The notes under the pieces: generated by a model
The model's input: the letters and a program-made list of their open reading frames with translations, nothing else
Told to the model about the DNA's origin: nothing
The model's database searches: none
Translations under genes and position numbers: made by a program
Shown: piece after piece, positions 54,349 to 63,206 of the stretch
Numbering within the stretch: the stretch's first letter is position 1
How the letters are laid out: each line of letters opens with the position of its first letter
DNA from: Bacillota bacterium
GTDB lineage: Bacteria > Bacillota_I > Bacilli_A > RFN20 > CAG-288
Reading direction: 5' to 3'
DNA: 64,000 nucleotides
NCBI GenBank assembly: GCA_023398335.1
Contig: JAEWSJ010000012.1
Location: forward strand, 1 to 64,000

Positions 54349-55593
54349 TTAGTTGTAGTTCTTCTTTATTTTTACAATGAATGAAACTGACTTATTATCT
54401 TTAGTTTCAGCGTATATAGTGCCTTTTTGTTTTTCCACTAGTGATTTAGCAATGGAAAGACCAATACCAAAGCCAGATTTTTCTTTTGAGCGGGAGGTTT
54501 CTGCGCAGTAGAAACGATCGAAGACATGCGAGATAGTTTCTTTATCGATATATTTACAGGTGTTATATATTGTTAAAGTTATTTGTTTTTTATTTTCTAT
54601 CAAACTTATTTTTATTTCGCCGTTATCATTTGTATAACGCGTGGCGTTATCAATAAGTATTGATAGGGTTTTTTCAAAGTTTTCTTCGTCTCCGTTTATC
54701 ATAATGTTATCTTTGGTAATGATTTTATAGTCTATTTTCTTTTTCTCAGCGATAATTTTAAACGGAACTGCTACCTCATATAACGCTTCTGATATATTAA
54801 ACTTAGCTATTGAAGGTTGAGAGGTGCCTTCGTCTAACTTAGTAAGTAAAACTAAATTATTAACTAATTCAGTTAATCTTTTTGTTTGTTTCTTTGTGCT
54901 GTCAATCCATTCGTTATCGGGTTGGTCAATGGTAAGAACATCGGAGTTTGCTTGAATAATTGCTAAAGGAGTCTTTAATTCGTGAGAAGCATCTGTAATG
55001 AAACGTTTTTCATTATTAATTGCTTCAGCGAAAGGTTGGACAGCTTTACTTGATACGATAGCGACGAAAAATGTTAATAAAACCCAAGTAATAGATGAAA
55101 CAAGAGAAGAATATATAGTGATTGTTTTAATATTTTCATTTTGTAAAGTACAATCTAAAAAAATGTATCTAATATTAGAGTTTTCGAGAGTGTATTTTCC
55201 ATAGGAATAATTTTTATTAGAGCCGTATTCCGCTGAATCATTTTGAGCGTAGTAGTAATATTCTTTTGCGGCGCTTGAATCGATAGCGGCAATATGGTTG
55301 GTATAGATTAGTTGAACTTCATCTTCGATATTTATTTCTACGATGAAATATCTAATTCTATAGTCGTTTTCAGGATCGGAATTTGGATATTCCATTTTGG
55401 CTTGTTTCAAAGCATATTGTACTTTTGAACCATTTAGGTTGTCGTTAGAGTTTATGTAGTCTAATGTTGACCGAATGGAACTAGATTGAGTTAAAAAAAC
55501 AGAAAGAATTAAACCACCACAAACAAGAAGCAAGACAAAAAGTGATGTTAAAGCCACGATTAGAATAAACTTATACTGCAACTTTTTATGCAT
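54349..55593 (-). CDS. Sensor histidine kinase
   Basis: 414 aa from the ATG at 55593, which overlaps the response-regulator stop; the longer frame is not needed. There are two membrane helices (about 8-34 and 163-182) around an extracellular sensor of about 130 residues. HisKA has DASHELKTPLAIIQ with His204. HATPase_c has ILIDNATRYTND (N box), FDRFYCAE and GFGIGLSIAKSLVEKQ. No HAMP is clear. The sensed signal is unknown. It probably phosphorylates the upstream regulator. Confidence 0.92.
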   Translation of the reverse strand: MHKKLQYKFILIVALTSLFVLLLVCGGLILSVFLTQSSSIRSTLDYINSNDNLNGSKVQYALKQAKMEYPNSDPENDYRIRYFIVEINIEDEVQLIYTNHIAAIDSSAAKEYYYYAQNDSAEYGSNKNYSYGKYTLENSNIRYIFLDCTLQNENIKTITIYSSLVSSITWVLLTFFVAIVSSKAVQPFAEAINNEKRFITDASHELKTPLAIIQANSDVLTIDQPDNEWIDSTKKQTKRLTELVNNLVLLTKLDEGTSQPSIAKFNISEALYEVAVPFKIIAEKKKIDYKIITKDNIMINGDEENFEKTLSILIDNATRYTNDNGEIKISLIENKKQITLTIYNTCKYIDKETISHVFDRFYCAETSRSKEKSGFGIGLSIAKSLVEKQKGTIYAETKDNKSVSFIVKIKKNYN

Positions 55594-56263
55594 TTTTAAT
55601 CTCGATTGTGTAACCAACACCACGGTTAGAACGTATTTCGACATTAGCATTTATTTGTGCTAATTTTTTTCTTAATCCTGAGATAAATACCCATACAACA
55701 TTTAACTCGGCTTCAGTATCATAATCCCAGGCTTTGTCCATTATTCTTTCGGTTGAAATAACATTTCCTGGTTTTAACATAAGTAATTCAATAATTTGGA
55801 ACTCTTTGTTGGATAATTTAACTCGAGAATCTCCGACAAAAATTTCATAGGTTGAAATATCTAATGAAAGGTTTCCTAAGGTAAGAACATTTGTGGTTGT
55901 TGAACTATTACGACGTAAAATGACTCTTAGTCTTGCGAGTAATTCTTTTACTTCAAAAGGTTTAGGAAGATAATCGTCCGCACCTAAATCTAAGCCTTTT
56001 ACTTTATCGTCTATATCACTTTTAGCGGTAAGCATCATAATAGGTGTGGTATTTCCTGCTTTTCTTAATGTTTCTAAAACTTTATAGCCATCAACTTTTG
56101 GCATCATTACATCAAGAATTAAAGCATCATAGGTTCCATTTTCAATATAATAAAGAGCATCTTCGCCATTATAAACACAATCAACTGAATAGTTGTTGTG
56201 CTTTAATATTGCGCTTAATGCGTTGGTAAGTTCTTTTTCATCATCAGCGATTAAAACTTTCAT
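55586..56263 (-). CDS. OmpR-family response regulator
   Basis: 225 aa. The receiver has Asp7/Asp8, phospho-acceptor Asp51 (LILDVMMPK) and Lys in YLPKPFEVKELLAR. The C-terminal winged helix contains LSNKEFQIIELLM and SNRGVGYTIE. The ribosome site is TAGGAG. CTTTAA-N5-CTTAAA lies upstream (56335-56351), the same repeat as at the carbohydrate-binding gene, so autoregulation is likely. It is encoded 8 bases overlapping its kinase. Confidence 0.94.
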   Translation of the reverse strand: MKVLIADDEKELTNALSAILKHNNYSVDCVYNGEDALYYIENGTYDALILDVMMPKVDGYKVLETLRKAGNTTPIMMLTAKSDIDDKVKGLDLGADDYLPKPFEVKELLARLRVILRRNSSTTTNVLTLGNLSLDISTYEIFVGDSRVKLSNKEFQIIELLMLKPGNVISTERIMDKAWDYDTEAELNVVWVFISGLRKKLAQINANVEIRSNRGVGYTIEIKNA

Positions 56264-56334
56264 GCTCTTATGTACTCCTAACTAATATTTTATCTTATCT
56301 TTTCTAAGATTACATTTATAATATATCTTTTTTA

Positions 56335-56351
56335 CTTTAAATGTACTTAAA
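56335..56351 (-). promoter_or_regulatory. Response-regulator box upstream of its own gene
   Basis: CTTTAA and CTTAAA at 11-base spacing (+ strand). This is the same direct-repeat unit and spacing as in the array at 54252-54288. A TATTAT-type -10 lies downstream on the minus strand near 56320. Confidence 0.55.
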
Positions 56352-56366
56352 GTGAATAAGTAAAAA

Positions 56367-56391
56367 AAGCTGAACAGATGTTGTTCAGCTT
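56367..56391 (-). terminator. Terminator of the 416-aa lipoprotein gene
   Basis: The perfect 10-bp stem AAGCTGAACA/TGTTCAGCTT is followed by a T-run on the minus strand. Confidence 0.85.
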
Positions 56392-56398
56392 CATGTAG

Positions 56399-57649
56399 TT
56401 AGATGTTATAGGAAATAACGATTGAAGAGTTTTTACTGGCAAAACCGACTTCGTCTCTAAGAATAAAGTACTGATAGTCTCCTTCAACGTTGTAGGTATA
56501 TACGCCCTCTGTAGCAACTGGAGTGATTTTAGTAGTTAAATCATATTTTGAGTTCCCAACATATAAAGATAAGACTCCATAATATTGATCATCAGTACCG
56601 CTATCTTTAGTTATTACAATCGATTTTAATGAAGTAAATGCTGTGTCGTTTTGTAAATAACTCACTCCTTTTTTAAATTGAATGTAATTAGCGTTCATGA
56701 TGTAATTGTAAGAGTAAGTAACACCTTCTTTGGTTAGTGTTTCTTCTGCAGTTGGGTAAGAGGATGAAAAGTCAGCGGCGGTAAGAGAGACGTTATTATC
56801 TCCTTCGGTTGGAGCAACATAAGCAGATATAATAGAGTCTAAATATACTGTGCCGTCATCATTCTCAAGGGAATAAAACACAATTGATAATCCGACTGTA
56901 CTATTTAAAGCATAATAGGAGCCTTCATCTTCTTCGACAACATAACCAGCTGCTTCTAAAGCGGAAGAATATGTTGATAAATAGGATGTGGAAGAAATAA
57001 AACCACTAACGAGGAATTTGTTGTCGTAAGGAGCGGATTGATATGTTCCTCCACTAACAACTTCAAAGGATGGAAGAGTAGTATTATTGACATTTAAAGT
57101 GAAAAAGTCGTTTATTTTGTCGTAAGGGTAAGAAGAGGTAATATATTGACCGCCATCAGCGCTGTACCAGGCGAAGATTTCAAATTCTTCAAAATCTTCA
57201 TTGTAGCCAAATTGAACGATATATGCTTCTAAAGAATTTTCAACGAATTTGGCATAACCTAAAACGCCATCTTCATCAAAATAGAAACTGTAATCAGCAG
57301 CGATAAGTTGAGTTTCATAGCTATCGGTTATATCCCCACATTCAGAGTCATAGACATAGAAACAATAATCACCATCTAATTCTTGGGAAGCATTAACGTA
57401 CGAAGTTGTGAATCCAGTTGGTACTGGAATATCAATTGATTCGTTATCATTAAAAGCTTTTTTGATATTAGCTTTATCCTCAGCACTCCATTCGCTTAAT
57501 GCACTTACAGGAAGAGAAGTGGAATTTGAAGTAGAGGTGTTAGATGTAGAATCTGAAGTAGACGATGAAGCGGAAGTAGTAGACGAATCACAAGATGCTA
57601 AGATGCAAACGCAAGAAAGCACTGTTAATAATTTTAAACATTTTTCCAT
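56399..57649 (-). CDS. Lipoprotein, unknown function
   Basis: 416 aa. The signal peptide ends in lipobox LASC (Cys20). A Ser/Thr linker (about 22-48) follows, then a mature domain of acidic, Tyr-rich beta pattern with two similar segments (GFTTSYVNASQELDGDYCFY... and FISSTSYLSTYSSALEAAGY...), which suggests an internal duplication. No catalytic motif is seen. The ribosome site is a distant GGGGGA. It is single, ended by the terminator at 56367. Confidence 0.78.
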   Translation of the reverse strand: MEKCLKLLTVLSCVCILASCDSSTTSASSSTSDSTSNTSTSNSTSLPVSALSEWSAEDKANIKKAFNDNESIDIPVPTGFTTSYVNASQELDGDYCFYVYDSECGDITDSYETQLIAADYSFYFDEDGVLGYAKFVENSLEAYIVQFGYNEDFEEFEIFAWYSADGGQYITSSYPYDKINDFFTLNVNNTTLPSFEVVSGGTYQSAPYDNKFLVSGFISSTSYLSTYSSALEAAGYVVEEDEGSYYALNSTVGLSIVFYSLENDDGTVYLDSIISAYVAPTEGDNNVSLTAADFSSSYPTAEETLTKEGVTYSYNYIMNANYIQFKKGVSYLQNDTAFTSLKSIVITKDSGTDDQYYGVLSLYVGNSKYDLTTKITPVATEGVYTYNVEGDYQYFILRDEVGFASKNSSIVISYNI

Positions 57650-57715
57650 AAAAAATATAAATCCCCCAATGTTATTGAATTAATTGTATCAAATTTTGTT
57701 GGATTTTCAATAATA

Positions 57716-58281
57716 TTATTCTTTAATTTTGAATATTTCTTTTGTTGTAGTTTTTCTTAGTAATATTGCTCCAAATAAAATACTAAGAGCAATAATAAAT
57801 AGTGTTAAGACGCCTAGTACAATAGCGTGAGTAAAAGAGGGATAAAAATAATCCATAGGCATTCCAGTATTTGTTAAAAATGAATTGATTAGCGAACTTA
57901 CTCCTTCGCTAAAACACAAACCAATACATACTAATGAATCTGCAATTAGAATAAGAATTGTATCAATGTTTACTAGCGTTGTAGAAATTAATCTTTTTAC
58001 ACCTTTTAAATCTAGTAGACCTATTATATTTTTTCTTGTTCGTACTTTGTTTCTTATTAAATATGCAGCGGAAAATATCAATACAGCATTCATAACAATA
58101 TAGAGTGCTACTTGAATTACTGTTAATGCGTGTAAGCCGCTATCGGCGCCGGAATTAAGGATATAATAACTTAAACGGTTACTAGATTTATCTTTATATA
58201 TATTATAGTTAACCTGTAGATCATTATCGTAAATAAAATCAATAACTTTATCTTTGTCGTTATAAATAACATAATAAAAGA
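57716..58281 (-). pseudogene. FtsX-like permease remnant (C-terminal part only)
   Basis: The frame is open from the edge of the next gene's terminator (about 58281) to 57716, and homology-like sequence runs through it without a start: SLFYYVIYNDKDKVIDF, then a membrane helix and YLIRNKVRTRKNIIGLLDLK, the FtsX motif (usually RxKEIGILRALG), then two more helices. A full FtsX protein has several hundred more N-terminal residues. An ATG at 58093 exists but lacks a ribosome site. It looks like the tail of a deleted ABC permease gene. Confidence 0.7.
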
Positions 58282-58309
58282 GGCTTGTTATTTTTAAACA
58301 GCCTCTTTT
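58276..58309 (-). terminator. Terminator of the 189-aa membrane protein gene
   Basis: The stem AAAAGAGGCTGTT/GCCTCTTTT-type arms (one bulge) with an A/T loop is followed by TTTT on the minus strand. It overlaps the gene's stop codon and abuts the FtsX remnant. Confidence 0.6.
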
Positions 58310-58863
58310 GTAACATCAACTTCTTTTTGATCTTTTTTATTTTCTTCTACTTCTTCAACTTTATTTTCTTTTTCTTTCTTATTTTTTTTAAAACGCTTTT
58401 TCTTAACTTTATCAACTACGTCTTTGTTTTCATCTGCGCTTGTAACTTTCTCAGAAACGTATTTAGTAATAATTACTTGAGCAATTATTCCAAGAACGAA
58501 ACTGGCGTAGAAAGCACCACAAGCAATATAGGAACCAACTGAGGTAAGAATCGCCGCTCCGATTAATGAAGAAATTATTGTGACAAATGGAAGAAATGAA
58601 TTATATTTCCGATATTTCTTTGAAAAGAAAATGATAAGTGCAATTAAGGAAGAAATGATAGTAAGAAGAGAGAACGGAATAAGTGCAAGTGAGGTACCAA
58701 ATCCAATCTTGTAGTTCATGTAAGAAAATATATTGCACATTCTTGCTGCACCATCGACATTTATTACTAGAACAGGAGCAAGAAGAGATGCGGCCACAAA
58801 TATTCCTCCGATAATAAGTAGAAGGTTACCAATTCTTTTTGCGTTTTGTCTTTCCATATACAT
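58294..58863 (-). CDS. Four-helix membrane protein with charged tail, unknown function
   Basis: 189 aa (or 187 from the second ATG). Four hydrophobic helices lie at about 10-32, 52-80, 88-108 and 112-135. A cytoplasmic tail of about 50 residues follows, made mostly of Lys and Glu (KKKRFKKNKKEKENKVEEVE). No family is recognised. It is 63 bases downstream of the lipid-kinase gene on the same strand. Confidence 0.68.
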   Translation of the reverse strand: MYMERQNAKRIGNLLLIIGGIFVAASLLAPVLVINVDGAARMCNIFSYMNYKIGFGTSLALIPFSLLTIISSLIALIIFFSKKYRKYNSFLPFVTIISSLIGAAILTSVGSYIACGAFYASFVLGIIAQVIITKYVSEKVTSADENKDVVDKVKKKRFKKNKKEKENKVEEVEENKKDQKEVDVTKEAV

Positions 58864-58926
58864 ATTCTTCTTTCTTTTTGATCATTATAACATGCGAAAG
58901 AAGAAAATTAGAAATCTACAAAAATA

Positions 58927-59835
58927 CTATTCTTGCGGAATAACAAAATTTATCGCTTTTTCAACAATATCTATCTTAACTTTTTGTTTGCGATATACTT
59001 CACCATCGATGGCGTATGCCACAGGACGAGAAGATTCAACAACAACATGTTTACATTTACGATAATCGATAAGATTTCCCATCTTGTCGTTATGAATATG
59101 TTCGCCTTTTTTATAAACTTTCATAAGTCCAGCAGCTTTGAATTTAGATATTCTTTTTACTAAGCACACATCTATAAGACCATCATCTACTTTAGCTTCA
59201 GGAGCACAGTGATATCCACCGCCGTAACAATAAACATTAGCAACTGCAACTAGTAGTCCTTTTCTATCGAAAATAACTTCATTATCTTCAGTTAACTTAA
59301 GATATTGATTCATTTTGAATAAAAGAGAAGTAATAGCAGCAAGATTATATGCCATTGTACCGGTAATTAGTGGCCATCTTTTGAATTTAAGCATAGCAAA
59401 AGTTACTTCACCATCAAAACCATAGTTAAAGATATTAACACTGTATTGATCATCGACTTTAAGTAAATCAATCGGATGAGCTTTTCCTTTGATGGTTTTA
59501 TCGAGATTTCTAAATCCTTCTGGATTAGAAAAATTCTTTACAAAATCATTTCCACTTCCCGAAGCGTAGCATGCAACTTCAGCGTTTGAATGATTTACAG
59601 CTCCATTTACGACATCGTGGAGGGTTCCGTCCCCTCCACAAGCGTAAAAACGATAAATTTCATCTTTTGGATGGCTATCTAAGAAATCACGGACGTATTC
59701 TCTAGCGTCACCACGACATTTTGTAACGTAGATAGAGATGTCATAATCTTTCTTATATTTTTCTAGATCATTAGTGATTTCTTCCACTCGGTCAACTTTT
59801 CCTGCTCTGGGGTTTACGATAAATATATGTTTCAT
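58927..59835 (-). CDS. Diacylglycerol/lipid kinase (DagK/YegS family)
   Basis: 302 aa, soluble or membrane-associated lipid kinase. The catalytic motif is FYACGGDGTLHDVVNG (GGDGT at 67-71), followed by SGSGNDFVKN, INIFNYGFDGEV and the C-terminal AIDGE motif. It would phosphorylate diacylglycerol or a related lipid to return it to phospholipid synthesis. It lies 28 bases after the AGPS-like gene, in the same operon as the second GlpA module, which supports a glycerolipid role. Confidence 0.92.
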   Translation of the reverse strand: MKHIFIVNPRAGKVDRVEEITNDLEKYKKDYDISIYVTKCRGDAREYVRDFLDSHPKDEIYRFYACGGDGTLHDVVNGAVNHSNAEVACYASGSGNDFVKNFSNPEGFRNLDKTIKGKAHPIDLLKVDDQYSVNIFNYGFDGEVTFAMLKFKRWPLITGTMAYNLAAITSLLFKMNQYLKLTEDNEVIFDRKGLLVAVANVYCYGGGYHCAPEAKVDDGLIDVCLVKRISKFKAAGLMKVYKKGEHIHNDKMGNLIDYRKCKHVVVESSRPVAYAIDGEVYRKQKVKIDIVEKAINFVIPQE

Positions 59836-59863
59836 TTTGTTATGTCCTTTATATGAGCAACGG

Positions 59864-61606
59864 TTAGTTTAACTTTTGATCTTTAGCAATCTTCTCATTT
59901 TCCTTTAAGTCTAATCCTAATGTCCCACCTGGATTCATTAAGTATTCTGGGTCAAAGTGGTTCTTTAGTACTTTGAAGATTTCATATTCATTTTTGCCTA
60001 ATGAGCCTTCAAGCCATGGTGCAAAAGCTTTACCAATACCGTGGTGATGTGACATAGCAGCACCGGATTTTTGAATTGCGTCAAGAATTCCATCTTGATA
60101 TTTCTTATATTCATCTAAATCATTCATCTTAGCGATGAAGATAAAGTAGAGGTTAGCTCCTTGTGGATAAGCGTGTGACATATGGGTCATACAGATGGTG
60201 TTTGGACGTGATTTACAGAAAGCACGCACAAATTCATGGACCTTGCCCATGTTGGACCAGTTAACGGTACATTCAAGAGTGTCGGTCATAATACCGAAAT
60301 CTTGCATGGAGTCACGAAGATATGGATCGTTGAAACGTCCTTTTTCCCAGGAGGCTGTAACAAACCCGGTTAAATTCATTCCGTGGTATTTTCTTGCAAT
60401 ACGTTTAATATTCTTTGCAACGTTCTTTGAGAAACCTTTTTCTCCATCGGAGAAGCCTAAGAATAAACATTTTTCATTATCTTTCATGCCACGAAGTGCA
60501 AATAATTTTGTTAATGGAGTTTCATCAATTCCATATAATCGCATCATTATTGATGTTTCTTCTGGATCGGATAATCTAAAGACGGAAGAGAAACCACCTT
60601 CGCATTGCATCATTTCTCTTGCGGCTTCTTGGGCGGTAGCCCAATCTTTAAACATAAATGAATAACGTTTACGATTTTCTGGCATATAACGGAAGACTCT
60701 TAAAGTAACTTCGGTTAAGACGCCGAATGTACCTTCACTACCCATCATTATTTGGTTAATAGATGGACCTGTAGCTTCACGTGGATAATGGGAGGTAATT
60801 ATCTTACCAACTGGAGTTACATATTCTTGACCGATGACAATATCTTCAATCTTGCCATAGTAAGTGGAGTTTTGACCCGCTCCTCTAGTAACGACCCAGC
60901 CACCAACGGAAGAGTATTCGAAAGATTGTGGGAAGTGTCCACAGGTGTAGGCACGTTTAGCGTTGAAGTTTTTAACAGCTTCATTTAATGTTTTTTCAAG
61001 TTTTGGACCGCTCATACCCGTTTGAACGGTGATGGTTTGATCAACTTCATTAAACTTAATTACTTTGTTGAAACGTAAGCGCATATCTAAAGAGACACCG
61101 CCTTTCATACATTCAACGCCTCTAGTAACGGAACTTCCCCCGCCATAGATGTAGAGTGGAATATGATGCTTAACACAGTAATTTACTATTTTTTCAATTT
61201 GATCTTTATCATCAGGATAGATGACTGCGTCTGGAATATTTTCAACTTTTTTTTGTCTTAAACGAAGAAGGTCGTACATGGTTTTACCATAAGCGACGGA
61301 AAGACGAGAATAATCATCATCTTTAACGAATTCATCTCCGACGACTGATTTGAAATATTTGATATCTTCTGGTTTTAATACTTTAGGAGAGATATCGAAT
61401 TTTACATCTTCTAAGCCAAGATCAGCAGTGTAAGATTTAAAGTCATCATCGGTCATTCCGAATGTTTCTTTAATCATTTTGTAGAGAGTTTCTTTTGGAT
61501 ATTTTACAAAAGAAGGGTCTCCCCATTTAAAAATTGAGCGGTAGGATTTTGGTGAAAACTTCTTTAAATACCAACTAGGTTCGAAATCTTTATAAGGTTT
61601 AGACAT
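59864..61606 (-). CDS. Alkyl-dihydroxyacetone-phosphate synthase-like FAD enzyme
   Basis: 580 aa, VAO/PCMH-type flavoprotein. The FAD domain has YIYGGGSSVTRGVE and SSVGGWVVTRGAGQNSTYYG. The C-terminal cap keeps the catalytic His triad SHHHGIGK (520-522) and a Tyr at 487 (ANLYFIFIAK), matching the key residues of animal AGPS; the long insert order also matches AGPS rather than glycolate oxidase GlcD. AGPS swaps the acyl chain of acyl-DHAP for a fatty alcohol, forming the ether bond. Its gene lies between a DHAP-producing GlpA module and a lipid kinase. An FAD hydroxy-acid oxidase is the alternative. Confidence 0.86.
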   Translation of the reverse strand: MSKPYKDFEPSWYLKKFSPKSYRSIFKWGDPSFVKYPKETLYKMIKETFGMTDDDFKSYTADLGLEDVKFDISPKVLKPEDIKYFKSVVGDEFVKDDDYSRLSVAYGKTMYDLLRLRQKKVENIPDAVIYPDDKDQIEKIVNYCVKHHIPLYIYGGGSSVTRGVECMKGGVSLDMRLRFNKVIKFNEVDQTITVQTGMSGPKLEKTLNEAVKNFNAKRAYTCGHFPQSFEYSSVGGWVVTRGAGQNSTYYGKIEDIVIGQEYVTPVGKIITSHYPREATGPSINQIMMGSEGTFGVLTEVTLRVFRYMPENRKRYSFMFKDWATAQEAAREMMQCEGGFSSVFRLSDPEETSIMMRLYGIDETPLTKLFALRGMKDNEKCLFLGFSDGEKGFSKNVAKNIKRIARKYHGMNLTGFVTASWEKGRFNDPYLRDSMQDFGIMTDTLECTVNWSNMGKVHEFVRAFCKSRPNTICMTHMSHAYPQGANLYFIFIAKMNDLDEYKKYQDGILDAIQKSGAAMSHHHGIGKAFAPWLEGSLGKNEYEIFKVLKNHFDPEYLMNPGGTLGLDLKENEKIAKDQKLN

Positions 61607-61611
61607 ATGTT

Positions 61612-61965
61612 TTAATCTCCTTTCTTCATCGGAGTTGTTGTTATTATATTTACTCCGGTGTTTAAAACATTTTTAATTACGATAGAATTGATTGGAAGAT
61701 AGTCATGTATTTCTATTTTGTTTATTTCTTTCATGACAATGAAGATTAACTTTTTTTCTACTTCACCATCAGTTCTAACACTGATAACAGGGTATTCTTT
61801 TAATGTTGTTTTGGCGGTTGAACAGATAGTTCGATGTGGACATTTAAATTCGTTTTCAGCGTATTTTGCTCCACGTGGACATTTATTACCGGTACAGGTG
61901 TTTGTCTTCTCATCATATGATAAGAGACAGCCGTTTGGACAGACGATACAAGTATATTGTTTCAT
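61612..61965 (-). CDS. DUF1667 protein of the GlpA module (copy 2)
   Basis: 117 aa. It has the Cys pattern CIVCPNGCLL, then CTGNKCPRG and a later CPHR, giving more Cys than copy 1. It is probably an iron-sulfur electron carrier. Its ATG lies 2 bases from the oxidoreductase stop, and it ends 5 bases before the AGPS-like ATG. Confidence 0.87.
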   Translation of the reverse strand: MKQYTCIVCPNGCLLSYDEKTNTCTGNKCPRGAKYAENEFKCPHRTICSTAKTTLKEYPVISVRTDGEVEKKLIFIVMKEINKIEIHDYLPINSIVIKNVLNTGVNIITTTPMKKGD

Positions 61966-61967
61966 AT

Positions 61968-63206
61968 CTATTTATCCTCCAATATCAAACTAATTTCTTC
62001 TTTCTTATCGACGGTTAGTTTAATTTTTTCCATTTCCGGTGGTTTTAAGAATTGATAGGCTTTATGGAATATTTCTTTATCTCCTTGCATAATGCGTAAA
62101 ACTTTATTCTTGTAGTCCGCATTACTTCTGAAATAGAAGATCATATCTTTAGTGTTTTTATTGAAGTCAATGTGACTTGGAACGACATAAAGGAAGTGAT
62201 TATCTTTTTTAACTTCTTTTAGATTACGTTCGGATGTTTTATCTTCGACCGCATGTTGACCTGCAATTTCACCAGATTCAGAAACATAATCAGCTAAATC
62301 GTTGACATGCATGGCGTTTCCGCAAGCATAGACTCCGTTTACTAAGGTTTCAAATGTTTGATCAACAAAAGGGCCTTTAGTGAATGGAGAAAGAGGAATA
62401 TTTAGTGATTTAGTTAGTTCATTCTCTGGAATTAAGCCAACGCTAAGAATGAGAGAATCACATTTGATAATTCGTTTGGTGTTTTCAATTGGATTCATCT
62501 TTTTATCAACTTCAGCAACTTCAACGGCTTCAAGACGATCTTGACCGAAAACTTTGGTGACCGTATGAGAAAGATGAAGTGGAATATCAAAGTCAGTTAA
62601 GCATTGTGCAATATTTCTTGAGAGTCCGGATGGATTGCTTTTTACTTCGTAGACTCCTTCAACTTTTCCGCCTTCAAGAGTTATTCTTCTAGCCATGATT
62701 AATCCGATATCTCCTGAGCCGAGAATTACGCAGTTTTTAACTGGCATAACTCCCATGATATTAATGTAGTATTGCGCTTGACCTGCGGTCATAACGCCAC
62801 AAGGAGATGTACCTTGAATTAAAACTTGCTTTGAAGTTCTTTCACGACAACCAGTAGCAAGTATTAATTTCTTTGAAGTAATAATATGAACACCGGTAGA
62901 GTTAACTACAGTAATTGAGAAAATATCATTTTCTTTTTCTATTTTAGTAACGAAGGTTAATAAGGATACGTCAATAGTAGTATCTTGTAATTTATCAATT
63001 TCGCGGGTGGCATATTCAGGGCCGGAGAGTTTTTCTTTAAATCTTGTGACTCCAAATCCATCGTGGATGCATTGTTTTAAGATTCCACCAAGTTTTCCTT
63101 CACGTTCAATGATTAAGACCTCAGCGGAAGAAGAGAAAGCTTGATAAGCGGAAGAGAGTCCGGCTGGACCTCCACCAATAACGACAACATCATAATTATT
63201 TTTCAT
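61968..63206 (-). CDS. NAD(P)/FAD-dependent oxidoreductase of the GlpA module (copy 2)
   Basis: 412 aa. It has FAD motif VVIGGGPAGLSSAYQAF, NAD motif VILGSGDIGLIMARRITLEG and VNGVYACGNAMHVNDLAD. It is clearly a paralogue of the 47164 gene along its whole length, with a more divergent C-terminus. It overlaps the GlpA-like gene by 11 bases. Confidence 0.9.
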   Translation of the reverse strand: MKNNYDVVVIGGGPAGLSSAYQAFSSSAEVLIIEREGKLGGILKQCIHDGFGVTRFKEKLSGPEYATREIDKLQDTTIDVSLLTFVTKIEKENDIFSITVVNSTGVHIITSKKLILATGCRERTSKQVLIQGTSPCGVMTAGQAQYYINIMGVMPVKNCVILGSGDIGLIMARRITLEGGKVEGVYEVKSNPSGLSRNIAQCLTDFDIPLHLSHTVTKVFGQDRLEAVEVAEVDKKMNPIENTKRIIKCDSLILSVGLIPENELTKSLNIPLSPFTKGPFVDQTFETLVNGVYACGNAMHVNDLADYVSESGEIAGQHAVEDKTSERNLKEVKKDNHFLYVVPSHIDFNKNTKDMIFYFRSNADYKNKVLRIMQGDKEIFHKAYQFLKPPEMEKIKLTVDKKEEISLILEDK

